From assembly GCA_015179045.1 (NCBI GenBank), contig WHUZ01000145.1:1-64000 (forward strand): a DNA stretch of 64,000 nt. The letters are read 5' to 3'. The stretch comes from Kalaharituber pfeilii. Taxonomy: Eukaryota; Ascomycota; Pezizomycetes; Pezizales; Pezizaceae. The notes under the pieces are model-generated. The model ran no database searches. It was given only the letters and a program-made list of their open reading frames with translations, and was not told where the DNA came from. This document shows positions 47,771-56,060 of the stretch, in pieces (the first letter of the stretch is position 1; every line of letters begins with the position of its first letter). The position numbers were made by a program, and so were the translations under genes.

Positions 47771-48938
47771 GGATGGGACTACCATAGTAAAAGGAGCAAT
47801 GGGTTGGTTGTTTGAGGATCCAGAGGTCGTTACCCTGATCCGGGAGGAAATTCAGATGTACCTTCACCATCGACGAATGGTGAACGGTCAACCCAATCTG
47901 GGCTGGTTAAGATCAACATACTACACCCAGATCCAACAAATTGCTCGACAGGATCCCGCCTACTATGCCTTAGTAGCTGCCACCAGTCCAAACAAAACCT
48001 GGCGGCAGATCTCGTATCCATACTACATGAAGGCGGTGTTGCCAGGGGACTTTATTCAGTTCCAACATCTCGATCTCAATCTGAAACGATATGTTGAATG
48101 TGGTCGCGGAAGGAACCGAATACAGACATCCCTCACTCTAAGCCAGGAGACAGCAGAAAACTGCACGATCGTAGTGCCTGGGTTTCATAACCACATCAAA
48201 GACTGGTGGACTCGAGTGCAAGGACGCAGTCAAGGTAGGCTGAGATCAAAGGGTGGTAAAAATATTGACCATAATGGCAATACCTTGAAGACAGACGGTA
48301 TCTTCACTGCCGGTGACAAGCTCAAGTATGGTGATTTTGTGCCGGCAATCTGCGGCCCTGGGGATATCCGAATATCTCGACCAGAAATCATCCATGGGTC
48401 AGCATCAAACAAGGCTGGAAAGGCAGAAACATCCCGCTGGGTAGTAAATCCCTGGTTCGTCGGCATCCAAGATGATCATGAAACTCTGGACGTACCCGAG
48501 TCAGGTTCCTGGACAACAGTCGCTGCTGCTCACCGAGACCTCATGGCTACCAATGGGACGCCTTCCAGTCAAATCAACATCCACGGATATCCCACACATC
48601 GATTCCCCGCCGCAGTAGCCCTAAGGCATATAAGTGCTCTTTCCGATGCCTTGATAGGACAATGTCGTTGGGATGACCCTGCAGTTCTCATTGAGGCAGA
48701 CTTGGTACTAGGAGAGAATGAGAATGATGCGTGGGACTTTGTCAACAGCTGTCGCCATCGAATGATTCAAGCTTATAAGCAGAATATGAAAATCATTCGG
48801 GAGCTAGAAACTTATCACGATGGCAAAAACAGCTATTACTATCTGGTTGACAAAGGTTTATATAAGGAGCCTATCTCAGAGGAGGACAACTTGACAAGAG
48901 AAATGGCCGAGTCTTTGGAAATCCAAATCGAGGGGTAA
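47718..48938 (+). CDS. 2-oxoglutarate/Fe(II) dioxygenase-like domain protein
   Basis: 406 residues from the first ATG, but the real reading frame continues from the upstream ORF (NDRATAL/QRFAGEEASSQW) through a frameshift in the overlap at 47718-47770. A HxD iron-binding motif is visible in FIQFQHLDLNLKRY. About 100 residues further, the distal His and following Arg are in GDIRISRPEIIHGSA and TSRWVVNPWFVGI. This is the layout of double-stranded beta-helix 2OG dioxygenases. Substrate unknown; the long insert between motifs (GFHNHIKDWWTRVQGR) and helical C-terminus match no enzyme I can name. The family call is moderate. Confidence 0.6.
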   Translation: MTVLQRFAGEEASSQWIKDGTTIVKGAMGWLFEDPEVVTLIREEIQMYLHHRRMVNGQPNLGWLRSTYYTQIQQIARQDPAYYALVAATSPNKTWRQISYPYYMKAVLPGDFIQFQHLDLNLKRYVECGRGRNRIQTSLTLSQETAENCTIVVPGFHNHIKDWWTRVQGRSQGRLRSKGGKNIDHNGNTLKTDGIFTAGDKLKYGDFVPAICGPGDIRISRPEIIHGSASNKAGKAETSRWVVNPWFVGIQDDHETLDVPESGSWTTVAAAHRDLMATNGTPSSQINIHGYPTHRFPAAVALRHISALSDALIGQCRWDDPAVLIEADLVLGENENDAWDFVNSCRHRMIQAYKQNMKIIRELETYHDGKNSYYYLVDKGLYKEPISEEDNLTREMAESLEIQIEG

Positions 48939-49351
48939 ATGGGCTTTTCCCGCCCGACCAGAAATAAATAAGAGATGGGTGCGCTGGGGAGGATATGGTA
49001 TTGCGCAACCGTTGGTGGGCATGGCAGAAGGGGTATCATTATGTGGTTTTCGATTTTTAGAAGTGGTTTCAGTGGTGTCATTCCATTATTTTCGACGTTT
49101 TGTTACATAGTTTTTCAGCGGTTTATTTGTCAGAATTGGAGCTCTATTGTCTAATTAATTCCACATGGTCTGCCCGGTGGTTATTGGCCTGCGCGGCTCT
49201 TGAGGGCTGGCGCGGCAGTTCACTACCTCAGCGAACAGGTGCGTGTGCTGCTTTGCGTGGCCTTGGCAAACTGGGGGCCAGCTACACACGTGCGGTGAGC
49301 CGTATTTAATATGCGCAAAATGGAAAGTATCAACTGGAAGATTAATCGAGT
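48939..49351. other. Intergenic region between two convergent dioxygenase-like genes
   Basis: The neighbours point towards each other. No element, RNA gene or strong repeat is visible. Confidence 0.5.
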
Positions 49352-50011
49352 TTAAAGCCAAGTTTTATTCAAAATCTTCTCATGTGAAAAAAAAGCAATA
49401 CTGGAACGAGCACCATCAAAGTCCGCAACAAAATGCTCCAGTAAACGAGAACGAAAAAAAATAACATCCCCTTGCTGAAACTTTAACTTTATCCCTAAAT
49501 CAGGCAAAACTAACTCTCCTCCAGTAAAGTTTCCCCAACAACACATAGCCACCCAACCATCAGGAGTATCATTATAGTCTTTATGAGCTTCAACTTGAGT
49601 ATTCCGCAATAAAGCAAGTCCATAAAAACAGGCACGACGAGAAGTGTTCAGCAAAGAACATGGTACATTATTAGAACAATCTTCCTGAAAAAGCCTCCAA
49701 TAACGTAAATAACAATCAGGATCAATAACTAAAAAAAGCATTCCAATAACTTGAATTAATTGAGAAATATTATTAAAGAAAGCACCTACAGCCCGCTGCT
49801 TGTAGCCGGCAGATCCAATATCCCTGGACAAAGTAGGTGGGGTAAAAGTATGTCCTTTCTGCATCCAATATGCTAAGTGATATACTCCAAAAGTAGAGTG
49901 TCTTTGACAAAGTAAAGCCACTTTAGAGTAACGGCAATCCTCTTTCCCTGGAGGAGGTGGTGAATATTCCTCTTCTAAGGAATCAATGGCTGTAAGAGTA
50001 TCTTTTTGCAT
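49352..50011 (-). CDS. TET/JBP-like 2OG-Fe(II) dioxygenase domain
   Basis: About 220 residues. HKD in VEAHKDYNDTPDGWVAM is the HxD motif, GGELVLPDLGIKLKFQQGDV is the strand-turn typical of fungal TET/JBP proteins, and RSRLLEHFVADFDGARSS supplies the distal His and the 2OG-binding Arg. These enzymes oxidise methyl groups on nucleic-acid bases (family knowledge). MQKDTL is probably not the true start: TCGGCAG just upstream (about 50022-50028) looks like a 3' splice site, and an upstream exon at 50732-51100 is a candidate. Motifs intact, so possibly active. Fungal TET/JBP genes often travel with transposons. Confidence 0.65.
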   Translation of the reverse strand: MQKDTLTAIDSLEEEYSPPPPGKEDCRYSKVALLCQRHSTFGVYHLAYWMQKGHTFTPPTLSRDIGSAGYKQRAVGAFFNNISQLIQVIGMLFLVIDPDCYLRYWRLFQEDCSNNVPCSLLNTSRRACFYGLALLRNTQVEAHKDYNDTPDGWVAMCCWGNFTGGELVLPDLGIKLKFQQGDVIFFRSRLLEHFVADFDGARSSIAFFSHEKILNKTWL

Positions 50012-50089
50012 TTGAATACCTGCCGATTTTCCAATGGGATACTATATTTTTTAAGTTAGTATATATACGCAACAGCAAATAAGATAAAA
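50012..50089. other. Short spacer, candidate intron end
   Basis: On the minus strand, TTTTCCAATGGGAT-side sequence ends in AATCGGCAG before GTATTCAAATGCAAAAAG. This is consistent with a 3' splice site. Confidence 0.35.
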
Positions 50090-50700
50090 CGAGGAGTGGG
50101 AGTAGGAGGACGTAGAGGGTGACCGGAGGGTAGCCGGTTACCCTCCGGGGGAGTAGGAGGACGTGGAGGGTAACCGGAGGGTAACCGGAGGGTAACCAGA
50201 GTGAAAGTAAGAGGACGTGGAGGGTAGCCGGAGGGCAACCGGAGTGAAAGTAGGAGGACGTGGAGGGCAGCCGGAGGGTAACCGGAGTGAAGATAGGAGG
50301 ACGCGGAGGGTAGCCGGAGGGCAACCGGAGTGAAAGCAGGAGGACGTGGAGGGTAGCCGGAGGGTAACCGGGGTGAAAGCAGGAGGACGTGGAGGGTAGC
50401 CGGAGGGTAACCGGGGTGAAAGCAGGAGGACGTGGAGGGTAGCCGGAGGGTAACCGGGGTGAAAGTAGGAGGACGTGGAGGGTAACCGGGGTGAAAGCAG
50501 GAGGACGTGGAGGGTAGCCGGAGGGTAACCGGGGTGAAAGCAGGAGGACGTGGAGGGTAGCCGGAGGGTAACCGGAGTGAAAGTAGGAGGACGTGGAGGG
50601 CAGCCGGAGGGCAACCGGAGTGAAAGCAGGAGGACGTGGAGGGTGGCCGGAGGGTAACCAGGGTGAAAGCAGGAGGACGTGGAGGGCAGCCGGATCAGGT
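50090..50700. repeat. 43-bp GC-rich minisatellite, ~14 units
   Basis: Unit AGGAGGACGTGGAGGGTAGC, CGGAGGGTAACCGGGGTGAA, AGC (43 bp), with variants. It gives Pro-rich reverse ORFs up to 268 residues in rotating frames, an artefact of a unit not divisible by three. It may lie within an intron of the adjacent minus-strand gene. Confidence 0.92.
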
Positions 50701-50731
50701 ATGTAGATTTTTGCCACAGGGTCATAGCCTG

Positions 50732-51100
50732 TTATATAACCCCCCCCCCAAAAAAAAAACGCATACTTACATTTAATACCCCCTTCCAAAAAACCAGTAA
50801 TTCACTACCTTCCGAAGAGATCCACCTTCCACTCACTTCAGTTAACGTGGCCTGTTCAAAAAGTTGATCATGCTCGACATCAGAGCGGTTAATTTTTTTG
50901 TTTTGATCAGCCATTAAGGCTTGAAAGGAAACGGTGGTTAAAATAATTGGAAGCTTATTTAACGAATTCACCAAGCTCTGGATATGCTTATGGAAGACTT
51001 CAGCATACTCCCCGGGCTTCCTAATGGGCATTGTTGCCTCCACCTCAGCATTCACCTCTCGAACTCTCTCAAATCTCCTTTTTCCTTCCGCTTCCGACAT
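50732..51100 (-). CDS. Candidate upstream exon, paralogous to 58345-58657
   Basis: From MSEAEGKRRFERVREVNAEV to GSELLVF it is about 90% alike to the N-terminus of the ORF at 57830-58657. Identity stops abruptly after GAATTACTGGTT (about 50796). On this copy GTAAGT follows soon after (TTAAAT/GTAAGTATG), a possible 5' splice site leading over the minisatellite to the TET/JBP-like exon. Splice phase does not join cleanly by eye. Helical, charged; family unknown. Confidence 0.45.
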   Translation of the reverse strand: MSEAEGKRRFERVREVNAEVEATMPIRKPGEYAEVFHKHIQSLVNSLNKLPIILTTVSFQALMADQNKKINRSDVEHDQLFEQATLTEVSGRWISSEGSELLVFWKGVLNVSMRFFFGGGVI

Positions 51101-51722
51101 CTTCCACCAAAATTATTAGGCGTTACGCACAAATAATTAAGGTGCTAACTTTGTAAAAATTCAGGCACTACGCACAGAATGTTTTACACAGTGAATAGTC
51201 TAGCAAAAAGTGAAAGGAGAAGTGAAAAAGCAACAAGCCAGCGACAATGTGAAGGTATTAGGCTGGCAAGTCGGCTGGAGAGTCCAGTAGGTGAGTTAGG
51301 CGTGAGTACACCTCAGGAATTCAACACGCGTAAAATTAGCGCGAGTTCCGCGGCGTATGAGTTCTTCTGCGGTGTATGAGTTCGGCAGCGTATGAGTTCG
51401 GCGGCGTGTGAGTTAGGCGGCGCGTGAGGTCAGCACGTGAACTCACCACGCGTAAATTCAGTGCGCGACGAGGAGTTCTGTAAAAAAGTTTGAGTGAGAT
51501 GCTCTTGCTGCGGGGGGGGGTATTGCGTGGCGTACCTGAGGAGCTGCTGAGAGCTGGGAAGGGAAGGCAGTTGCTGTGAAGGGGGGATGCTGTGAAGGCG
51601 AGATGCTGCGTGTTTGCGGGTTTGCAAGGTGTGTTTCACCGGAATAGAAAGCGGAGGAGGCTGCTATCGCGATGGGGCTGCGGCGTTGTTTTCTAAGGAG
51701 TAAGGAGATGAGAGAGGAGAAA
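51101..51722. repeat. Duplicated upstream region (copy 1)
   Basis: Collinear with 58658-59249: GGCGTTACGCACAAATAATT, AGGCACTACGCACAGAATGT, GGTATTAGGCTGGCAAGTCG, then GCGTGTGAGTTAGGCGGCGC simple repeats and a TGCGTGTTTGCG block. Copy 1 has an extra ~60 bp (ACCGGAATAGAAAGCGG...). Likely the shared promoter of the two paralogous ORFs. Confidence 0.75.
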
Positions 51723-51803
51723 GCGAAGCCGGAGAGTTCGGTGCTCGAGTTCAGGACAGTGAGAGGGCGAACCCTGGGTGAGAAAGGAGAAGCCTGTGCC
51801 ACG

Positions 51804-51860
51804 GTCTTGGCATGAGACTGGCGTATGCCTAGCAGAAGAGTGATAGTCTCATGCCAAGAC
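51804..51860. repeat. Perfect 16-bp hairpin
   Basis: GTCTTGGCATGAGACT (51804-51819) and its exact reverse complement (51845-51860) are separated by 25 nt. Part of this arm (GGCATGAGACTAG) also occurs near 30855. It could be a very small foldback unit or a regulatory hairpin. Confidence 0.75.
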
Positions 51861-51887
51861 CCTCTGGGCCGCGAAAGCCGACTATTA

Positions 51888-52372
51888 CAGTTTTCCCTTG
51901 CTATACCGGATCTGTAAAATCTGGCCTTTTTCGTCCGGTAGAGCAAGGTTCCGTTATAGAATAAAATGCTTGGCAAAACAGAATTAGGGATGGGCAGCAA
52001 TTGGGAACAACGACAGCCTAATTTTATTATGTAATGTTAAGTTTAGTAAGCATCTGAAGGTGAATGCAATGTGGGATAGCTTTTTTTTTTTTTTTTTTTT
52101 TTTTCACGTGACCCCGCTTGTAGCTGTTCGCCATGGCAGGGCAATGTGGGATAGCCAAGATTGGACGTATCGTGTTAGTGTATCCGGTATAGCAAATATT
52201 AGTTGTATGGAGACAGGGGGTCGGTGCCTGGCAATTCCTGTCCGGTCCGGTATTCTTAGTGCGTCCGGTATAGCAAGAGAGTTTTGTATGGGAGCGGGAT
52301 GTAGCAACCTGAGAGCATCCGGTATAACAAGGTTTCCGGTACAACGAGGTCCGGTATAGCAAGGGAAAACTG
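51888..52372. mobile_element. Pogo/Fot1-type MITE with nested tail-B insertion
   Basis: Perfect terminal inverted repeats start CAGTTTTCCCTTGCTATACC and end in the exact mirror ..AAGGGAAAACTG, flanked by TA on both sides (51886-51887, 52373-52374). Internal GTCCGGTATAGCAAG motifs repeat. TA duplication and a CAGT end suit pogo/Fot1 elements. Without the 75 bp insertion and duplication it would be 410 bp; no transposase is present. Confidence 0.92.
52081..52140 (-). mobile_element. Ultra-short tail-B LINE insertion (60 bp)
   Basis: Poly-T, TCACGTGACCCCGCTTGTAG and CTGTTCGCCATGGCAGG, with a perfect 15 bp duplication GCAATGTGGGATAGC (52066-52080 and 52141-52155). Nested in the pogo-type MITE. 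Confidence 0.96.
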
Positions 52373-52374
52373 TA

Positions 52375-52708
52375 TGAAAGACCGCGTCAACGCGGAAAGT
52401 TAGTCTGGTCGCAATGGCGGAAAGTCCAAGTCGCGTAGCCGTTATGTGAGGTTTCATAACATGAGCAGATGCTCTGATTGGCTGTCATAGGCGTCTCGAG
52501 GCAGACTGGCTGCTCTGCCTAGAGATACGTTTCCGGCGGTCGCAGAGATTATGTTCATTCAGGGTAACAGGGGTTCGAGGGCTCAAGGGTTCAAGAGTTT
52601 GACACCGTCAGAGGTTTCAAGAATTTGGCCTAGACAAGTTAGGATTAACAGAGCAACAGCCGAGGAGAGAAAGAACTATCTTTAAGATAACCGGATAGGG
52701 GGTTAAGA
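52375..52708. other. Unassigned sequence
   Basis: I see no gene, repeat unit or element boundary here. Confidence 0.5.
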
Positions 52709-52848
52709 TACATGTTTTTGTTTTTTGTTTTGTTTTTTTTCATTTATCGCATGCCGCCCTGAGGGCCATGGCGATGTTTGGATACATACTAGTAGCTATA
52801 TATATATATGTATGAAAGAAAGGAAAGTAAATTTGGTTGCTTTCTCCA

Positions 52849-53255
52849 TCACTCTTCGCCTGCCCATACTAATACCTTGGCTACCTCCGCCACGCCCCCC
52901 TTCTTTGGTTGTCTTAAGCCTTCCGCCCCTTTCGGGAATCTGTTCCTCCATGGCTGGCGTTTGTCGTTATGTGCGTGAGGTTCTCTGGCGCTTTCCCGCA
53001 CCACCGGCATTCTGGAGAGTCCACCTTGCCCGTTCCGTATCTCCATTCTTTCAGCCCTTTGTTTCCCAGAATGCCCGCCAGCGTTGATAACAGCCGGCGG
53101 TCCTCTAGCTCCTGTAGGGGTCGGCATGTGAGTTTCAGTCGATTTCTTTCTTCGGCCCTGAACGCTTTCCCTTCCTGTCGTATCCCTGCTTCCGTTACTA
53201 CTTCGTCCTCACACACGCAGGGCTGTGCCGACTTTCGCCGCTCTGTCTGCCTCAT
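52849..53255 (-). pseudogene. LINE ORF2 C-terminal Zn-knuckle region
   Basis: Frames 53255-52914 and 53127-52849 overlap. They contain LLSTLAGILGNKGLKEWRYG, SPECRWCGKAPENLTHI and end VLVWAGEE. CxxC..H is kept but the last Cys (ITTNASHGG) appears lost or shifted. Parallels 18569-18859 and 22115-22300. Confidence 0.75.
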
Positions 53256-54027
53256 CGTTGCCTCTCACGCCTTTGTGTCCTTTGACCCAGGTTATCGCCA
53301 GGTCCAGGTTCCCCTTTGCTACTCTCCTTTCCCACTGTTCCCGGACCTCCTGTGACGCCCCATCTACGGTCGGATCTCCCTTGGCTATCCTCTGTAGTCT
53401 GGTTATGGCTGTGCGGGAGTCTGTGACGACCATGATCTCCCCTTCGTGCTGTAATCCCCGGCTGATGGCGAGCATTTCCCCGTCGTTCACGGTACTTCGT
53501 CTTCCTAAATAGTAGGATTGGTCCAAGTCTCGTTTGTACGTGCCTGCCCCCGTGGAGTCGTCGATCCGGCTCCCGTCCGTGTACACGCTCTCCCATCCCT
53601 CCTCTTCCTCTTTCCGGATGGACGCTTCCAATTCCTCTTTGCTTAGGTCGCTCGGTTGGAAGGGAAACGTGTGCAGGGGTAGGGGGTCCCGGTGTGTCAA
53701 AGTGCCTCTCAGATATCTTGTGTCGGGTTGTGGGTCCTGGATCTGTTCCTGCGAGAATCTCAGCATCCGAGCTTCGACTCGGTCTCTCTCCCCGTACACA
53801 AAGGCTTCCACTGATTCGAGGTTTGTTAGTCCTTCCACCACGTCCCTCCGAGTTCCCCATGGGGCCCCAATGATGTTTCTGGCGACCGTGTATTGCCAGC
53901 TTTCCAGTTGTCTCATCTTCCTCTCCACCAGCGCTCCCTTGGCGTATCCAGTCCAAGCCCAACTGCCGTAGGTGGCGATGCTCCTGGCTATGCTAGTGTA
54001 TAGCTGCCTCCTCTTGCTTGGGGGCAT
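53209..54027 (-). CDS. LINE ORF2 RNase H domain
   Basis: 272 residues: an end-of-RT linker (YGSWAWTGYAKGALVERKMR, LESWQYTVARNIIGAPWGTR), then RNase HI with all four acidic positions visible: YTDGSRID, NDGEMLAISRGLQ, VVTDSRTAITRL and WVKGHKGVRGNDEADRAA. It degrades the RNA strand after reverse transcription. It is the best-kept part of this LINE. Continues from RT after a frameshift near 54045. Confidence 0.85.
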   Translation of the reverse strand: MPPSKRRQLYTSIARSIATYGSWAWTGYAKGALVERKMRQLESWQYTVARNIIGAPWGTRRDVVEGLTNLESVEAFVYGERDRVEARMLRFSQEQIQDPQPDTRYLRGTLTHRDPLPLHTFPFQPSDLSKEELEASIRKEEEEGWESVYTDGSRIDDSTGAGTYKRDLDQSYYLGRRSTVNDGEMLAISRGLQHEGEIMVVTDSRTAITRLQRIAKGDPTVDGASQEVREQWERRVAKGNLDLAITWVKGHKGVRGNDEADRAAKVGTALRV

Positions 54028-54044
54028 CCTCGTAAGCTTTGACG

Positions 54045-54997
54045 CTACCGTCCATGCCGCCTTTCCCAGTTGTAGTCTTCTCTCCCAAAGTGGTCGTTGT
54101 ACTTGAGCTCCCAGGGGATCGTCAGTCCTACCAACCTGTAGCTTCTCCCTTTGACTCCTATTATCAATGTCTCCGATTTCCGTGGGTCCAGTTCTAACCC
54201 TTCCTCTCTCGCCTCTTCGACTAGCTGTCGTCGGAGGCTGTCTATATCTTTCCTCAGTCGCATCATGGAGCGGCTTTGGAAATCACGCTGTGAAAATCGT
54301 CCACGTATGATCTTGTGAATTGTCTTTCGTCCGGGGGCTACTCCTACCAAGAAAAGCACTGGTGACATTGGTGAGCCCTGGGGTGCTCCGTCCGTCATTT
54401 TATCCCGGTTCCCCGAACTTTCCCGTCCCATGATATCCTGAAGTCGTTCGGTTGTAGGAACCCGTCGACGAACGCCGCAACATTTGGATTTCTCTCCTCT
54501 AGTCGTCGCACTACTCTTTCTCTCCTCACATGGTTGAACACAGCCTTGATGTCATCCCCCACTATCGCCGTCCATTCTCCTCGGTCCAGGCGCCTGTCTA
54601 TCTCCTTCAGGATCTGTCTCTGTAGGTCCTCTGCTCCTTGATGTGGTCGGCTCCCCAGCTGTGAGTCTTGGAATAGGGGGTCCATCCTCTGTATCATGTT
54701 CGCTACTACCTTCTGACCCAGTTTGGCCACTGTGTTCAGAAGGGTGATGGGGCGCCAGCTTCCGGGTTGGTCGCTGGGTCTTCCTCTCTTCAGTATCATG
54801 ACCATGTCGAATCCCCTGGTGAACCGGTATTTTCCGTTTATATAGTCCACTATTTCTTCTCTCACCGCCTCCCATAGTCTCGTCCTCCTAATCAGTTTCA
54901 GGATGCCGTACTGGATGCCGTCCGGTCCCGGCGCCGATCGGGATTTCGTTTTTGCTAATGCCTTGTCCATTTCCCTTCTGGCTTCTTCTCTATCCAT
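54045..54997 (-). pseudogene. LINE reverse transcriptase, frameshifted around YVDD
   Basis: 54997-54395 gives KSRSAPGPDGIQYGILKLIR, GSWRPITLLNTVAKLGQKVV and QLGSRPHQGAEDLQRQILKE. 54431-54045 gives DGAPQGSPMSPVLFLVGVAP. The catalytic YVDD is present in the DNA at about 54288-54300 (RSYVDDFHSVISKAAP) but only in a third frame, so two nearby frameshifts bracket it. Non-LTR RT type by the SAPGPDGI and GAPQGSP motifs. Confidence 0.85.
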
Positions 54998-55290
54998 GGT
55001 TACGCCTTCGGGTTTCCTGGACTCCCTCGGGGGGGTTTCTTCCGTTATGAAGTTGTGACTTATTAGGCTCCCGAGCTATCTGTTCGTCTCGCCTGGTATT
55101 CCCATGAGGGTCCTCGTCCTGAACGGGTCCCGTGCCAGTCTGAAAAAGTCCCATGGTAACGTGATCCGGTCTTCCTCCAGGTATTGTTCCCAGAAGGCCT
55201 TTTTCTTTTCTCTGATCAAGTCTCTGAGTAGTCGGCGTGCCCTGGTCCTTTCTCTGTTGGAGCTGTGCACACGAGCATAGGTTATCATTC
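54998..55290 (-). pseudogene. LINE ORF2 linker before RT
   Basis: RVHSSNRERTRARRLLRDLI, REKKKAFWEQYLEEDR and WDFFRLARDPFRTRTLMG match the region preceding RT in I/Tad LINEs. Two stops separate it from RT. About 55290-55380 contains non-LINE-like A/G-rich sequence that interrupts the linker and may be a small insertion. Confidence 0.65.
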
Positions 55291-56060
55291 ATAAAGTCAG
55301 AAAAAAAAAGAAGAAAGCTGAGAGAACACAACCGCTTCCAAGAAAACTACATCTAACAAAATAACATGGCCATCTCCTCCTGCACAACCCTCTCTGCCCT
55401 TCTCCTCGTCCTTTGTCCTCTTCCAAACTCCCCTTGCCACACACTCTCCCTGTCGGGCCGCGGAGAATGTATTTCGTCATCTTTCTGGCCTCCTTTAGCC
55501 CCTTATCGAACCACCTTTTGGACCTGTCTGTTATCCTCGCTTCCTTGGTGTGTTCCTGTGCCAGTCGGCTTAGCATCTCGTAAGCACTTTCCTCTTCTCC
55601 AACTGTCCGGTCCCCCCACTCCTCTTCAAACCTCTCCCATCTCTCCCAATCCGTTACCCTTATTGTCTTCATGGTGGCAGCTTTCTCCCCTTTGATCTGT
55701 CCCATTATCATGGCATGGTCTGACCCCACTATCCATGATACACCCGTCGTTCTCCATTCCCCGTCTCTGGCGAACACTAGGTCGAGCAATGCTGTCCTTG
55801 TCATCCCGCCTATCTTCCTGGTCCACGTTCTCCACGTTGCCGTCCCCTTATCTATCTGTTGTCTCAGACCTTGTGCTTGCATGGTGCTGTTCCTCTGCTG
55901 TCTTGTCTATCTGACAACTCCCGGTGGTGGCTGTTGAGGTCCCCTATCAACATGTCCACCATGCCTATCTCCTTGCTTCGGTACCCATTCGATGACCTGT
56001 CCGACCTGGAAGTGGCGGCGTATCCCTCTGAGTCCGTGTATCTGTATCTTCTGGCTTTGT
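55289..56060 (-). pseudogene. Partial APE-type endonuclease of the LINE
   Basis: Only the C-terminal half of the endonuclease is visible: MLIGDLNSHH near 55940, LLDLVFARDGEWRTTGVSWI and GSDHAMIMGQI. The N-terminal half, with the conserved Asn and QE motifs, is not found upstream, where ORF1-like sequence continues. This suggests an internal deletion or recombination removed it. A WERWERFEEEWGDRTVGEEE linker follows. Confidence 0.7.

Noticed and set aside
49983..50789. 268-aa Pro-rich minus-strand ORF
   Set aside because: Entirely produced by the 43 bp GC-rich minisatellite, which reads open in all three frames.
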